The notes under the pieces are model-generated. The model was given only the letters and a program-made list of their open reading frames with translations, made no database searches and was not told the DNA's origin. Of a stretch of 64,000 nucleotides of DNA, positions 45,544 to 53,702 are shown piece by piece; within the stretch, counting starts at the first letter, position 1, and each line of letters begins with the position of its first letter. Where the stretch lies: NCBI RefSeq assembly GCF_016405855.1, contig NZ_JAEFCA010000009.1, forward strand, positions 111,715 through 175,714, read 5' to 3'. The DNA comes from Flavobacterium sp. IB48. GTDB lineage: Bacteria; Bacteroidota; Bacteroidia; Flavobacteriales; Flavobacteriaceae. Both the position numbers and the translations under genes were made by a program.

Positions 45544-46494
45544 TTGAACGAAAGAATAATCGAGCTAGTAGATATTGCACCAAAAGAATTTTGGGGCGCG
45601 CAGGACAGCCATTTAGAAATCATTAAAAAGTATTACCCAAAGCTTAAAATCGTAGCGCGAGGGACAACTTTAAAAGCATTTGGCGAAAAAGAAGTTTTAG
45701 ACGAATTCGAAAAAAGATTTCAAAGATTAATGCTTCATTTTACACGTTACAATAATATTGATGATAATGTAATTGAGCGTGTCATAATGAGTGATGGTCA
45801 AGAAGAAAAAAGAGCTTACGATCATGACAAAATCTTAGTTCATGGTGTTGGCGGTAAGATTATCAAAGCAATGACACCAAATCAGCAATTGTTGGTTGAT
45901 ACTATCAAGAAAAACGATATGGTCTTTGCTATTGGTCCTGCTGGAACCGGAAAAACGTATACCGGTGTCGCTATGGCGGTTAAAATGCTAAAAGATAAAG
46001 AAGTAAAAAGGATCATTCTGACGCGTCCTGCGGTAGAAGCCGGTGAAAATCTTGGTTTTCTTCCTGGTGATATGAAAGAAAAACTGGATCCTTATATGCA
46101 ACCGCTCTACGATGCGCTGCGTGATATGCTTCCGAATGAAAAATTAGAGGATTATATTTTGAAAGGAATTATTCAAATTGCTCCACTTGCTTTTATGCGT
46201 GGACGTACGCTTGATAATGCTTTCGTAATCCTAGATGAAGCACAGAACACCACACACTCACAAATGAAGATGTTTTTGACTCGTATGGGAAAAAACGCCA
46301 AATTTATGATTACGGGTGATCCTGGGCAGGTCGATTTACCAAGAAGAACAATTTCTGGTCTTAAAGAAGCAATTCTAGTTCTGAAAGACATTGAAGGTAT
46401 CGGAATTATTTATTTGGATGATAAAGATATCGTACGTCACAGATTGGTTAAAAAGGTAATCGATGCTTACAAACAAATCGAGAATCACGATTAA
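45544..46494 (+). CDS. phoH: PhoH-family ATPase
   Basis: 316 residues, cytoplasmic P-loop ATPase related to superfamily I helicase cores, linked to RNA metabolism and phosphate starvation. N-terminal KH-like region (about 15-90), Walker A GPAGTGKT at 131-138, RPAVEAGENLGFLPGD, Walker B ILDEAQN (D231-E232), TGDPGQVDLP. The start is a TTG (NERIIELVDIAPKEFW), which gives the usual Bacteroidetes N-terminus; no in-frame ATG is available upstream. A TAAATTTG -7-like box lies at 45325-45332, about 210 nt upstream. Confidence 0.93.
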   Translation: MNERIIELVDIAPKEFWGAQDSHLEIIKKYYPKLKIVARGTTLKAFGEKEVLDEFEKRFQRLMLHFTRYNNIDDNVIERVIMSDGQEEKRAYDHDKILVHGVGGKIIKAMTPNQQLLVDTIKKNDMVFAIGPAGTGKTYTGVAMAVKMLKDKEVKRIILTRPAVEAGENLGFLPGDMKEKLDPYMQPLYDALRDMLPNEKLEDYILKGIIQIAPLAFMRGRTLDNAFVILDEAQNTTHSQMKMFLTRMGKNAKFMITGDPGQVDLPRRTISGLKEAILVLKDIEGIGIIYLDDKDIVRHRLVKKVIDAYKQIENHD

Positions 46495-46551
46495 TTATAA
46501 ATTTTAGTGAAATGTTAAATGTAAATCGTGAATTGTGTTTTAACATTTATT

Positions 46552-46603
46552 AATATTCGTTTTGTATGTTTTCTTTTGAAAAGTGCAAAACGAATATTTT
46601 TTT
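46552..46603 (+). terminator. Terminator of phoH
   Basis: Thirteen-bp stem AATATTCGTTTTG/CAAAACGAATATT with a 21-base A/T-rich loop and T run. Confidence 0.8.
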
Positions 46604-46621
46604 GAATTTTAATTAAAAAAA

Positions 46622-46984
46622 ATGAAACAATTAGATGATTTCTATCTAAATCAAGAAGAACCTATAAAAGGAATATTTCTCGCATTAAAAGAAATCATCT
46701 TAAAACAAGATCAAAACATAACCAATACTTTAAAATACGGAATGCCCTTTTTCTCTTATAAAGGAAAAATGTTCTGTTATTTATGGATTCATAAAAAACT
46801 CAAAAGGCCTTATATTGGAATTGTAGAAGGAAAACATTTTGATGAAGATTTTCTGATTCAGGAAAATCGCTCACGAATGAAGATTATGATGTTTGATAAT
46901 AATGAAGATTTGCCTTTGGAACAGATTGAAACGATAATACAAAAAGCGATAAATTTATACAAAACTGGAATTGTTAAGATTTAA
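46622..46984 (+). CDS. DUF1801 (YdhG-like) protein
   Basis: 120 residues with the family pattern: paired N-terminal helices (EEPIKGIFLALKEIIL), ITNTLKYGMPFFSYKGKMFCYLWI, and KRPYIGIVEG. Small cytoplasmic proteins of unclear function related to the SufE-neighbour/iron-chaperone-like fold. Single gene, starting just 18 nt after the phoH terminator. Confidence 0.85.
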   Translation: MKQLDDFYLNQEEPIKGIFLALKEIILKQDQNITNTLKYGMPFFSYKGKMFCYLWIHKKLKRPYIGIVEGKHFDEDFLIQENRSRMKIMMFDNNEDLPLEQIETIIQKAINLYKTGIVKI

Positions 46985-47065
46985 AATGTTTAAACAGCAA
47001 TATTTAACGGAATAGTTAAATAAATAATAAACTTACCTCAATTTTGGCTTTCAAAGCCTGTAATC

Positions 47066-47097
47066 TTTGTCTAACCGAGCTTAAAGCCGTAAATTTG
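47066..47097 (+). promoter_or_regulatory. Bacteroidetes sigma-A promoter of the HAD gene
   Basis: TTTG (47066-47069), 20-nt spacer, TAAATTTG (47090-47097): a full match to the -33/-7 consensus, ending 25 nt before the ATG. Confidence 0.85.
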
Positions 47098-47122
47098 CAA
47101 TTCTAAATATTAGAATATTAAT

Positions 47123-47953
47123 ATGACAAAACTTAAAAATATAAAAGTTGTAGTAAGTGACCTTGACGGAACTTTACTCAACCCACAACACAGAATTTCA
47201 GATTATACTAAATCAATTTTTCAAGAACTTCATAATCAAGGTTACTTAATTATTGTAGCTACAGGACGTCATCATCTTGATGCAATGGCAATTATAGACA
47301 CACTTGAAGTGCCAGTTTATCTTGTAAGTTCTAACGGTGGAAGAATCCATTCGCCAAATAGAGAAGAACTTTTTGCTTTTAATTTAGACAGCGATGTGGT
47401 TAAAGCGGCTTTGAATATAGAAATTGACCCAGATGTTACAGTTGTGTTATTCAAAGAAAATGTATGGCAGACTAATAAATGGAATGAAAGATTGAACTCT
47501 TTTCAAGCCGAATTAAAATACCGTCCAGAATTGGTAGATTATAAAACAATTGAAGATTTTAAAGCAATCAAAATTTTCTTTTCTTGCGATAATCACGAGA
47601 AATTGGTAAAAGTAAGAGATGCTGTTTTAGCTAATTCTTCAGAACATTTGCATCATGCTTTTAGCTTGCCAACTTGTTTAGAGTTTATGGATAAGTCTGT
47701 AGACAAGGCAGTTGCAATTGAAAAAGTATTAGAAAAAGAAGGTTTCACTTTGGATGAGGCAATTTCGTTTGGAGATGGTTTTAATGATTTGCAAATGTTG
47801 TCTGCAACCGGAAAAGGTTTGATTATGGGAAATGCGCCTTCAATTTTAAAAGATGCTTTACCTGATTTGGAAGTAATTAAAACAAATGCAGAAGACGGTG
47901 TTGCAAAATATATTGCATCTAAAATTTTAGATAAAGAGTTTGCAACAACTTAA
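47123..47953 (+). CDS. Cof-type HAD-superfamily phosphatase
   Basis: 276 residues. Motif I SDLDGTLLNP (nucleophile D13, acid/base D15), motif II-like VATGRHH, cap region type C2B, motif III lysine K-A-V-A-I-E-K, and motif IV SFGDGFNDLQML. Cytoplasmic sugar-phosphate or cofactor phosphatase; the substrate is not determinable. Driven by a consensus promoter and ended by a hairpin. Confidence 0.92.
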   Translation: MTKLKNIKVVVSDLDGTLLNPQHRISDYTKSIFQELHNQGYLIIVATGRHHLDAMAIIDTLEVPVYLVSSNGGRIHSPNREELFAFNLDSDVVKAALNIEIDPDVTVVLFKENVWQTNKWNERLNSFQAELKYRPELVDYKTIEDFKAIKIFFSCDNHEKLVKVRDAVLANSSEHLHHAFSLPTCLEFMDKSVDKAVAIEKVLEKEGFTLDEAISFGDGFNDLQMLSATGKGLIMGNAPSILKDALPDLEVIKTNAEDGVAKYIASKILDKEFATT

Positions 47954-48010
47954 TTTAGAATGTTTTATATTCAGTTTTGTTGCTGAATGCTAAATAATGG
48001 TTATTTTTAT

Positions 48011-48047
48011 AAGAGCTAATTCGCAGAGAGTTAGCTCTTATTTTTTT
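48011..48047 (+). terminator. Terminator of the HAD gene
   Basis: Stem AAGAGCTAA/TTAGCTCTT with loop of about 11 bases and a T7 run. Confidence 0.85.
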
Positions 48048-48068
48048 AACCTTAAATTTGTTTTAGCA

Positions 48069-48662
48069 ATGAAAAGATTTTTACTTCAAGTTGAACGAAA
48101 TTGTATTTCGGGAGCATTGGTTTTATTACCGCTTTTAGTTTTTTTTATTTTGTTAGAAAAAGTTTGGAAGTTCTTTCAGAATTATGGCGAAAAATTTGCA
48201 CATTTTCTTCGTCTAGATCTTGTATTAGGAAAATATGCAACTGATATCGCAGGCGGAATTATTTTGTTAGCTCTAATTTATTTTAGCGGTTTTCTAATGC
48301 GATTATCTCTTTTAAAAAGATTTACAAAGTGGGTAGACGAGAAATTAATGATCTTTTTGCCAGGTTATGAAAAGAATAAAAAAGAAGCAGAAGAAAAATT
48401 ACTAAAAAGAAATAAAGAACCTAAACCCATAACAGATTTACCTATTTTGTTTAAAAATGGAGATTTTTGGCAACCGGCCCATTTAATTGAAGAAGATAAA
48501 AATGGTTCAGCAGTCATTTTTGTTCCAAATGCGCCAGCTAAAGATCAAGGACAGATTCTAATTGTCAAATCAACCGATTTTAAAAAATTGACAGACACAA
48601 CACTTTCAAGTTTAGACGAGTCAATAAAATCTTTTGGCAAAGGAATTTTGAACTTTAAATAA
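48069..48662 (+). CDS. DUF502 membrane protein
   Basis: 197 residues from the ATG at 48069 (MKRFLLQVERNCISGALVLLPLL). The frame is open earlier, but that region is the preceding terminator. Two transmembrane helices (about 15-35 and 55-75) flank a short loop; the C-terminal half is a cytosolic beta domain (FVPNAPAKDQGQILIV). The family function is unknown; it is a conserved inner-membrane protein. A -7 box TAAATTTG (48053-48060) sits just upstream of the start. Confidence 0.85.
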   Translation: MKRFLLQVERNCISGALVLLPLLVFFILLEKVWKFFQNYGEKFAHFLRLDLVLGKYATDIAGGIILLALIYFSGFLMRLSLLKRFTKWVDEKLMIFLPGYEKNKKEAEEKLLKRNKEPKPITDLPILFKNGDFWQPAHLIEEDKNGSAVIFVPNAPAKDQGQILIVKSTDFKKLTDTTLSSLDESIKSFGKGILNFK

Positions 48663-48688
48663 TTTGCAAAAATTGAACTGATATTTTC

Positions 48689-48720
48689 TTTGTTTGCTCT
48701 GTCAAATAGTTTTAAATTTG
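48689..48720 (+). promoter_or_regulatory. Bacteroidetes sigma-A promoter of purC
   Basis: TTTG (48689-48692), 20-nt spacer, TAAATTTG (48713-48720), identical in both boxes and spacing to the promoter at 47066. Confidence 0.85.
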
Positions 48721-48752
48721 CATTCATTAAAAACAACACAACTAAAAGGATA

Positions 48753-49706
48753 ATGAGTAATACAATCACAACTACAGATTTTAATTTCCCGAATCAGAAA
48801 TCAGTTTACCGCGGAAAAGTTAGAGAAGTTTATAATATTAATGATGAACTTTTAGTAATGGTGGCAACAGATAGACTTTCGGCTTTTGATGTAGTTTTGC
48901 CAAAAGGAATTCCGTACAAAGGACAAATCCTGAATCAGATTGCAACAAAATTTATGGAATTGACGCAAGATATCGTTCCAAACTGGCTGATTGCAACTCC
49001 AGATCCAAACGTTGCTGTTGGACATTTATGTGATCCTTTTAAAGTAGAAATGGTAATTCGTGGTTATTTGTCTGGTCACGCTGCTCGCGAATATGCTGCT
49101 GGTAGAAAACAAATTTGTGGCGTTACAATGGCAGAAGGTTTAAAGGAAAACGATAAATTTCCAGAACCTATTATTACGCCAACTACAAAAGCTGATAATG
49201 GTTCTCATGACGAAGATATTTCTCGTGAAGACATTTTAGCAAAAGGAATTGTTTCTGAAGAAGATTATTTAGTTTTAGAAAAATATACTCGCGCTTTATT
49301 TCAAAGAGGAACTGAAATCGCTGCAAAACGTGGATTGATTTTAGTGGATACCAAATATGAGTTCGGAAAAACAAAAGATGGCGTAATTGTTTTAATTGAT
49401 GAAATCCATACTCCAGATTCTTCTCGCTATTTCTACGCTGATGGTTATGCTGAAAGACAAGAAAAAGGAGAGGAGCAAAAACAATTATCTAAAGAGTTTG
49501 TTCGTCGTTGGTTAATCGAAAATGGTTTCCAAGGTAAAGACGGACAGCAGATTCCAAATATGACTGACGAATATATTGAGTCAGTTTCTGAAAGATATAT
49601 CGAATTGTATGAGAATATTTTAGGAGAGAAATTTGTTAAAGCTGACATCGACAATATTGATCAACGTATTGAGAAAAACGTATTAGATTACCTTTCTTCA
49701 AAATAA
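48753..49706 (+). CDS. purC: SAICAR synthetase
   Basis: 317 residues from the ATG at 48753, downstream of the promoter; the longer frame would start inside it. Converts CAIR and aspartate to SAICAR with ATP in purine synthesis. Motifs: YRGKVREVYNI (ATP loop), TDRLSAFDVVLPKGIPYKG, EMVIRGYLSGHAAREY, and LIDEIHTPDSSRYF. The length is that of the larger, eukaryote-like PurC form. A terminator follows. A decayed copy of the last 18 codons lies about 760 bp downstream. Confidence 0.97.
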   Translation: MSNTITTTDFNFPNQKSVYRGKVREVYNINDELLVMVATDRLSAFDVVLPKGIPYKGQILNQIATKFMELTQDIVPNWLIATPDPNVAVGHLCDPFKVEMVIRGYLSGHAAREYAAGRKQICGVTMAEGLKENDKFPEPIITPTTKADNGSHDEDISREDILAKGIVSEEDYLVLEKYTRALFQRGTEIAAKRGLILVDTKYEFGKTKDGVIVLIDEIHTPDSSRYFYADGYAERQEKGEEQKQLSKEFVRRWLIENGFQGKDGQQIPNMTDEYIESVSERYIELYENILGEKFVKADIDNIDQRIEKNVLDYLSSK

Positions 49707-49739
49707 TAATTTCGATTTAAGCTAAAAAAATAAATATAT

Positions 49740-49778
49740 AAAAAGCCTTGCTGAGATAAATTCAGCGAGGCTTTTTTT
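49740..49778 (+). terminator. Terminator of purC
   Basis: Stem AAAAGCC-TTGCTGA / TCAGCGA-GGCTTTT with T run. Confidence 0.87.
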
Positions 49779-49946
49779 CGTTTAAATAGGTTTTCGATAT
49801 GAAATCTAATCTGAAATTATCCCAATTTAATTATGCGAAAAGTGCAATTGAGCTTATCTGATTGCAGTTCTTTGTCTTTTTTAAGAAAAATTATCTTTTT
49901 TTTCATTTTTGATGCAACGTTTTGCCTACTATGAGCGTCTAACAAG

Positions 49947-49986
49947 TAATCATCACAATCATTAATCATTAAACAAATAATCAATC
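49947..49986 (+). promoter_or_regulatory. Shared 5' leader, copy 1
   Basis: Leader of the first ankyrin gene; ATCATCAC, ATTAATCATT, AAACAAATAATCAATC precede the ATG. Strongly similar leaders precede the other two ankyrin genes. Confidence 0.65.
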
Positions 49987-50367
49987 ATGAAAAAGACAGT
50001 AATCATTCTAGGGACGGCTCTTGCCGTATTTGCAAATTTTGCAGCAGCTTCCAATCATAAGCTGGCAGTTAAAAATCAAATTGAAATTTCAGATTATTTC
50101 TCATCGCCTTTGCACATAGCTGTGTGTAATGGAGATGTTGAAACCGTAAAAAAAAGTATTGAATATGGTGCGGATGTAAATAAAATTGTGCGAAATATGA
50201 CGCCTTTAATGCTTGCAGCTCGATTTAATAATGTAGAAATTGTGAAAATCTTACTAGCAAATGGAGCTAAACCTTCCATAGAAAACGAACATGGATTACG
50301 AGCATTAGATTATGCAAGATATTCAAAATCAACAGAGGCTGAAGCTGTTTTAAAAGGGCTGAAGTAA
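49987..50367 (+). CDS. Secreted ankyrin-repeat mini-protein, paralog 1
   Basis: 126 residues: signal peptide (MKKTVIILGTALAVFANFAAA), then about two and a half ankyrin repeats (SPLHIAVCNGDVETVKKSIEYGADVN, MTPLMLAARFNNVEIVKILLANGAKP, LRALDYARYSKSTEAEAVL). Predicted periplasmic; ankyrin repeats mediate protein contacts. Two paralogs follow within 3.2 kb. No partner is evident. Confidence 0.85.
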   Translation: MKKTVIILGTALAVFANFAAASNHKLAVKNQIEISDYFSSPLHIAVCNGDVETVKKSIEYGADVNKIVRNMTPLMLAARFNNVEIVKILLANGAKPSIENEHGLRALDYARYSKSTEAEAVLKGLK

Positions 50368-50413
50368 AAATTTTTAATGCAAAAAAAAAAAAGAAAAGCA
50401 TTATCTTTATTTT

Positions 50414-50470
50414 GATAATATTGGTCAACGTATTGAATAAAACGTATCAGATTGCCTTTCTTCAAAGTAA
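50414..50470 (+). pseudogene. purC: Decayed duplicate of the purC 3' end
   Basis: Conceptual reading DNIGQRIE*NVSDCLSSK* matches the PurC C-terminus DNIDQRIEKNVLDYLSSK at 14 of 18 positions, with an in-frame stop replacing the Lys codon. The matching purC segment is 49650-49706. Similarity continues for about 20 bases past the stop (TTTAA-CTAA). The rest of purC is absent. Confidence 0.85.
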
Positions 50471-50501
50471 TACTTTTGGGTTTAAACTAACTATTTAAGC
50501 C

Positions 50502-51632
50502 ATGAAACTTATTACTAAAAAAAATGCCCTATTAGTTTGTCTTACTGTAGGGCATTTTCTTTTTGCGCAAATAGATAAAAATGCGACAAAAGAAACTAAA
50601 AACTTATATCAGAATCTAAAAATCATTTCAAAAAAGCATATTCTTTTTGGACATCAGCACGCTCTTGAATATGGACATGGTTGGAGTAATGAGCCTAATC
50701 GTTCAGATGTAAAGTCGGTTACGGGGTCGCATCCGGCTGTTGTTGGTATAGATTTTAGCGATTTTTCGGGTCGTTCTAAAGAACAGATTGAAAAAACAAA
50801 AGAGGTTTTACGAAAAAATGTAATCGATACTTATGAAAGAGGCGGAATTACAACAGTCTCTTGGCATTTTAATAATCCAGCGTCTGATGGCGGATTTTAC
50901 TGGAAAGACGGAATCTCAACCGCTTCAATGTCTTTAATTAAACCTGGTGGCTCTAATAACGAACAGTATAAAGAAATTCTAAAAACTATTGCCGATTTTG
51001 CCCATTCTGTAAAAGCAAAGGACGGAAAGCTTTCTCCAATGATTTTTAGACCTTTTCATGAATTTGATGGCGATTGGTTTTGGTGGGGAAAATCACATAC
51101 TTCTCGAGAAGATTTTATTGCCGTTTGGCAGTTTACGATTTCTTATCTGAGAGATACTTTAGGAGTTCACAATTTTATTTATGCTTTTTCTCCCGATAAT
51201 CGATTTAATTCTGAATCAGAATATTTAGAGCGTTATCCAGGCGATGAATTCGTTGATATTTTGGGCATGGATGATTATGCCGATTTTGGACGTGATGGAA
51301 AATATGATTTAGAAGCTGGTTTGAAAAAATTAAAAATATTTTCTGATTTGGCTGTAAAAAGGAAAAAAGTAGCTGCGTTTACAGAAACTGGTTTAGAATC
51401 AATTCCTAATGAAAATTGGTGGACAGAAATTTTACTTAAAACTTTAAAATCTGAAAATCTGCAATTGGCTTATGTTTTAGTTTGGCGAAATGACACTACA
51501 AGTCCAACTCACTATTATGCGCCTTTTCCTGGACAAATTAGCGAAACCGATTTTATGAAATTTTATAACGATCCTTTTACATTATTTGAAAAAGATTTGA
51601 AGTATATATACAGCAAGAAGTTTAAGATATAA
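50502..51632 (+). CDS. Secreted glycoside hydrolase family 26 (beta-mannanase-type)
   Basis: 376 residues with signal peptide (to FLFAQ, about residue 23). GH26 features: HILFGHQHALEYGHGW, acid/base Glu187 in FRPFHEFDGDWFWWG, and nucleophile Glu295 in AFTETGLES, plus the WRNDTTSPTHYYAP segment. It cleaves beta-1,4-mannan or related glucans by a retaining mechanism in the periplasm or outside the cell. It sits alone among ankyrin genes, without a SusC/SusD pair, so it is not part of a typical polysaccharide utilisation locus here. Confidence 0.93.
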   Translation: MKLITKKNALLVCLTVGHFLFAQIDKNATKETKNLYQNLKIISKKHILFGHQHALEYGHGWSNEPNRSDVKSVTGSHPAVVGIDFSDFSGRSKEQIEKTKEVLRKNVIDTYERGGITTVSWHFNNPASDGGFYWKDGISTASMSLIKPGGSNNEQYKEILKTIADFAHSVKAKDGKLSPMIFRPFHEFDGDWFWWGKSHTSREDFIAVWQFTISYLRDTLGVHNFIYAFSPDNRFNSESEYLERYPGDEFVDILGMDDYADFGRDGKYDLEAGLKKLKIFSDLAVKRKKVAAFTETGLESIPNENWWTEILLKTLKSENLQLAYVLVWRNDTTSPTHYYAPFPGQISETDFMKFYNDPFTLFEKDLKYIYSKKFKI

Positions 51633-51653
51633 TCTATTTTTACATCAATAAAG

Positions 51654-51690
51654 AAACGCAATTTTGGTCTGCCTAAATTGCGTTTTTTTA
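51654..51690 (+). terminator. Terminator of the GH26 gene
   Basis: Eleven-bp stem AAACGCAATTT/AAATTGCGTTT with T7 tail. Confidence 0.87.
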
Positions 51691-51740
51691 TTTTTCTCCT
51701 TATTCCTGCAACCTAATGCTCTTTTTAGTCGTCTAAATAG

Positions 51741-51777
51741 AAAATCATCATCATCAATCATTTAACAAACAATCATT
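51741..51777 (+). promoter_or_regulatory. Shared 5' leader, copy 2
   Basis: AAAATCATCATCATCAATCA followed by TTTAACAAACAATCATT before the ATG; parallels the leaders of the other two ankyrin genes. Confidence 0.65.
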
Positions 51778-52179
51778 ATGAAAAAAGCAGTAATTATTTT
51801 AGGGCTAATTTTCATTTTTACAAATGAAATAAAAGCATCAAATTGTGAACTGAAAATTGAAAATCAAGCTGAATTTTCAATTTATTCGAACTCTCCATTT
51901 CATCTAGCAATTAGTAAAGGCGATATCGAAACGGTTAAGAGATTTATAAAGTATGGAGCCAATATCAATAAAATAGTAAATAACATGACGCCCTTGATGG
52001 TGGCTGCACGATTTAATCAAGTAGAGATTATTAAAATTTTACTCGAAAATGGGGCAGAACCTTCACTTGAAAATGAAAGAGGTTATACCGCTTTGCATTT
52101 CGCTGAGTTTGGAAAATCTGCAGAATCGATTGCTATTTTGAATAAAGTGAATATGGAAAAGAGTAGAAAACATAAATGA
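51778..52179 (+). CDS. Secreted ankyrin-repeat mini-protein, paralog 2
   Basis: 133 residues: signal peptide ending near IKAS, then ankyrin repeats SPFHLAISKGDIETVKRFIKYGANIN, MTPLMVAARFNQVEIIKILLENGAEP and YTALHFAEFGKSAESIAIL, and a short basic tail (MEKSRKHK) that the other paralogs lack. Closest in the repeat region to paralog 1 (shared NKIV-NMTPLM-AARFN). Confidence 0.85.
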   Translation: MKKAVIILGLIFIFTNEIKASNCELKIENQAEFSIYSNSPFHLAISKGDIETVKRFIKYGANINKIVNNMTPLMVAARFNQVEIIKILLENGAEPSLENERGYTALHFAEFGKSAESIAILNKVNMEKSRKHK

Positions 52180-52186
52180 AATAAGA

Positions 52187-52222
52187 AAGAGCAATTCAAA
52201 TAAATGAATTGCTCTTTTTTCT
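52187..52222. terminator. Bidirectional terminator
   Basis: Thirteen-bp stem AAAGAGCAATTCA/TGAATTGCTCTTT, T run on the plus side, between the ankyrin gene and the converging SRPBCC gene. Confidence 0.85.
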
Positions 52223-52239
52223 TTTAAAACTCTGAAAAA

Positions 52240-52776
52240 TTATTCCATTATATCTTTTAAATTTTCTAGACCTTTTTGCAGATCATTTCCTATCAATTGG
52301 TCCATTTTTAGCATTGGAAGCATAATGTTTGTTGGATATGGAATAACACCGCTAATTCCCCATCTCACTTTTGTCTGATTATCTGAAATAGGTTCAGTAG
52401 ACATAAATCCTACAGCATTATCTTCCATAGGCTTCTTAAAACGGAGCGCAAATTCGAGACGTCTGTTTTCTGTTATTTTTGTAATCTCTTCTTCACCAAC
52501 ACCAACTTCTTTCACATTGCTTTCCCAAGAAGAAACAGAACCTACAGCACCATCAGCTCCTTTATAATGAACTTTCATTTTTGGATCCATATTGGCCCAA
52601 ACGCTAAACTCATTTTGATTTTTTAGTGATCTCACATATTTGAAGATGCTATCAGCTGGTTTGTTAATCGTAATTTCTCTTTCTACCGAATATTCTTTTG
52701 GCATAAAATAAGCCGCAATCAAGACAATTGAAATAAATAGAATTAGAATGACTAGTAATCTTTTAATAAAAATCAT
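52240..52776 (-). CDS. SRPBCC-family (polyketide cyclase-like) membrane-anchored protein
   Basis: 178 residues: an N-terminal transmembrane helix (about 6-26), then a START/Bet v1-like SRPBCC domain (about 33-175: EREITINKPADSIFKYVRSLKNQNEFSVW, WESNVKEVGVGEEEI, RLEFALRFKKP). The fold binds hydrophobic ligands; the ligand is unknown. Confidence 0.85.
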   Translation of the reverse strand: MIFIKRLLVILILFISIVLIAAYFMPKEYSVEREITINKPADSIFKYVRSLKNQNEFSVWANMDPKMKVHYKGADGAVGSVSSWESNVKEVGVGEEEITKITENRRLEFALRFKKPMEDNAVGFMSTEPISDNQTKVRWGISGVIPYPTNIMLPMLKMDQLIGNDLQKGLENLKDIME

Positions 52777-53160
52777 AGTTTTTGTTTTAAGGGTAGTAGT
52801 TTTTGATTTGTTTTTTTTCCTTCTTAATAGAAGTTATAGGGCTTTGCAACTATACTTGTATGTTTTTGATTTTTAATCTCATAGTAAATTTAAAAAAATA
52901 ATTGTGAGTTTTGAAATGATACCGATTTTAAAAAGATCAAAAAAAAAATAAGATTTATTGTAACATTTTTGTTTTTATGTAGTCTATTATAGTAAAACCA
53001 GTAATTTGGTAACGTTTGGGTTCTTTAATTATCGTTTTATTAAGTAAGTGTTAAGAATTGGTTAAAACATGGTACTTTGTAATGCATAATACGATAAAAT
53101 AAATTACTTTTACATCAGAATTAAAATCATCATCAATCAATTAATAAACAATCAATCATT
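52777..53160. other. 384-bp divergent intergenic region
   Basis: Lies between the divergent SRPBCC and third ankyrin genes. Very AT-rich with poly-A/T runs. I see no complete TTG-N19-20-TAnnTTTG promoter on either strand; the right end (53121-53160) is the ankyrin leader. Confidence 0.55.
53121..53160 (+). promoter_or_regulatory. Shared 5' leader, copy 3
   Basis: TTAAAATCATCATCAATCAA then TTAATAAACAATCAATCATT before the ATG; closely matches copies 1 and 2. Confidence 0.65.
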
Positions 53161-53541
53161 ATGAAAAAATCAGTTATTTATTTAGGACTAGCCTTGGTAA
53201 CATTTGGAAATGTAGCTATGGCTTCAAATGAAGTTTCAACTGCTAAAAATCCAGTTGAATTAGTAGAATATGCAGCAAACCCTTTAAATGTTGCAATTAG
53301 TAAAGGAGATATCGTAGCTGTGCAAAAATTTATTGAGTACGGTGCAGATGTAAATTTAATGTCTGAAGAGCTTACGCCTTTAATGACTGCTGCACGTTAC
53401 AACAAGTACGAAATCATTAAAGTTTTATTGGCAAATGGTGCAAAACCAAGTACAAAAAACGAAAGTGGATTTACTGCATTAAGATATGCAGAATTATCAA
53501 ATGCTTCAGAATCAATTGCGCTTTTGAAAGATTTGAAATAA
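53161..53541 (+). CDS. Secreted ankyrin-repeat mini-protein, paralog 3
   Basis: 126 residues: signal peptide (MKKSVIYLGLALVTFGNVAMA), then ankyrin repeats NPLNVAISKGDIVAVQKFIEYGADVN, LTPLMTAARYNKYEIIKVLLANGAKP and FTALRYAELSNASESIALL. The same length and layout as paralog 1. Ends with a hairpin terminator. Confidence 0.85.
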   Translation: MKKSVIYLGLALVTFGNVAMASNEVSTAKNPVELVEYAANPLNVAISKGDIVAVQKFIEYGADVNLMSEELTPLMTAARYNKYEIIKVLLANGAKPSTKNESGFTALRYAELSNASESIALLKDLK

Positions 53542-53564
53542 CAGTTTAAAAGTTTTGAGTTAGT

Positions 53565-53598
53565 AAAAAGACCTTTCTGAGCAAAAGGTCTTTTTTTT
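53565..53598 (+). terminator. Terminator of the third ankyrin gene
   Basis: Stem AAAAAGACCTTT/AAAGGTCTTTTT, seven-base loop, T8 run. Confidence 0.88.
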
Positions 53599-53618
53599 GT
53601 TTTAAAATTAAATTTCTA

Positions 53619-53652
53619 AAACAAAAAAAGCATCATTACTAGAATGATGCTT
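53619..53652 (-). terminator. Terminator of the second metal efflux operon
   Basis: Ten-bp stem AAGCATCATT/AATGATGCTT with T7 tail on the minus strand, 50 nt past the RND stop. Confidence 0.85.
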
Positions 53653-53702
53653 CTTCCTTTTTAAATCCCAACAAATTGATTTAAAACTAAATATTTTTCT
53701 AC

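Noticed and set aside
50502..51632. GH26 gene as part of a polysaccharide utilisation locus
   Set aside because: No SusC/SusD pair, other glycosidase or regulator typical of such loci is adjacent.
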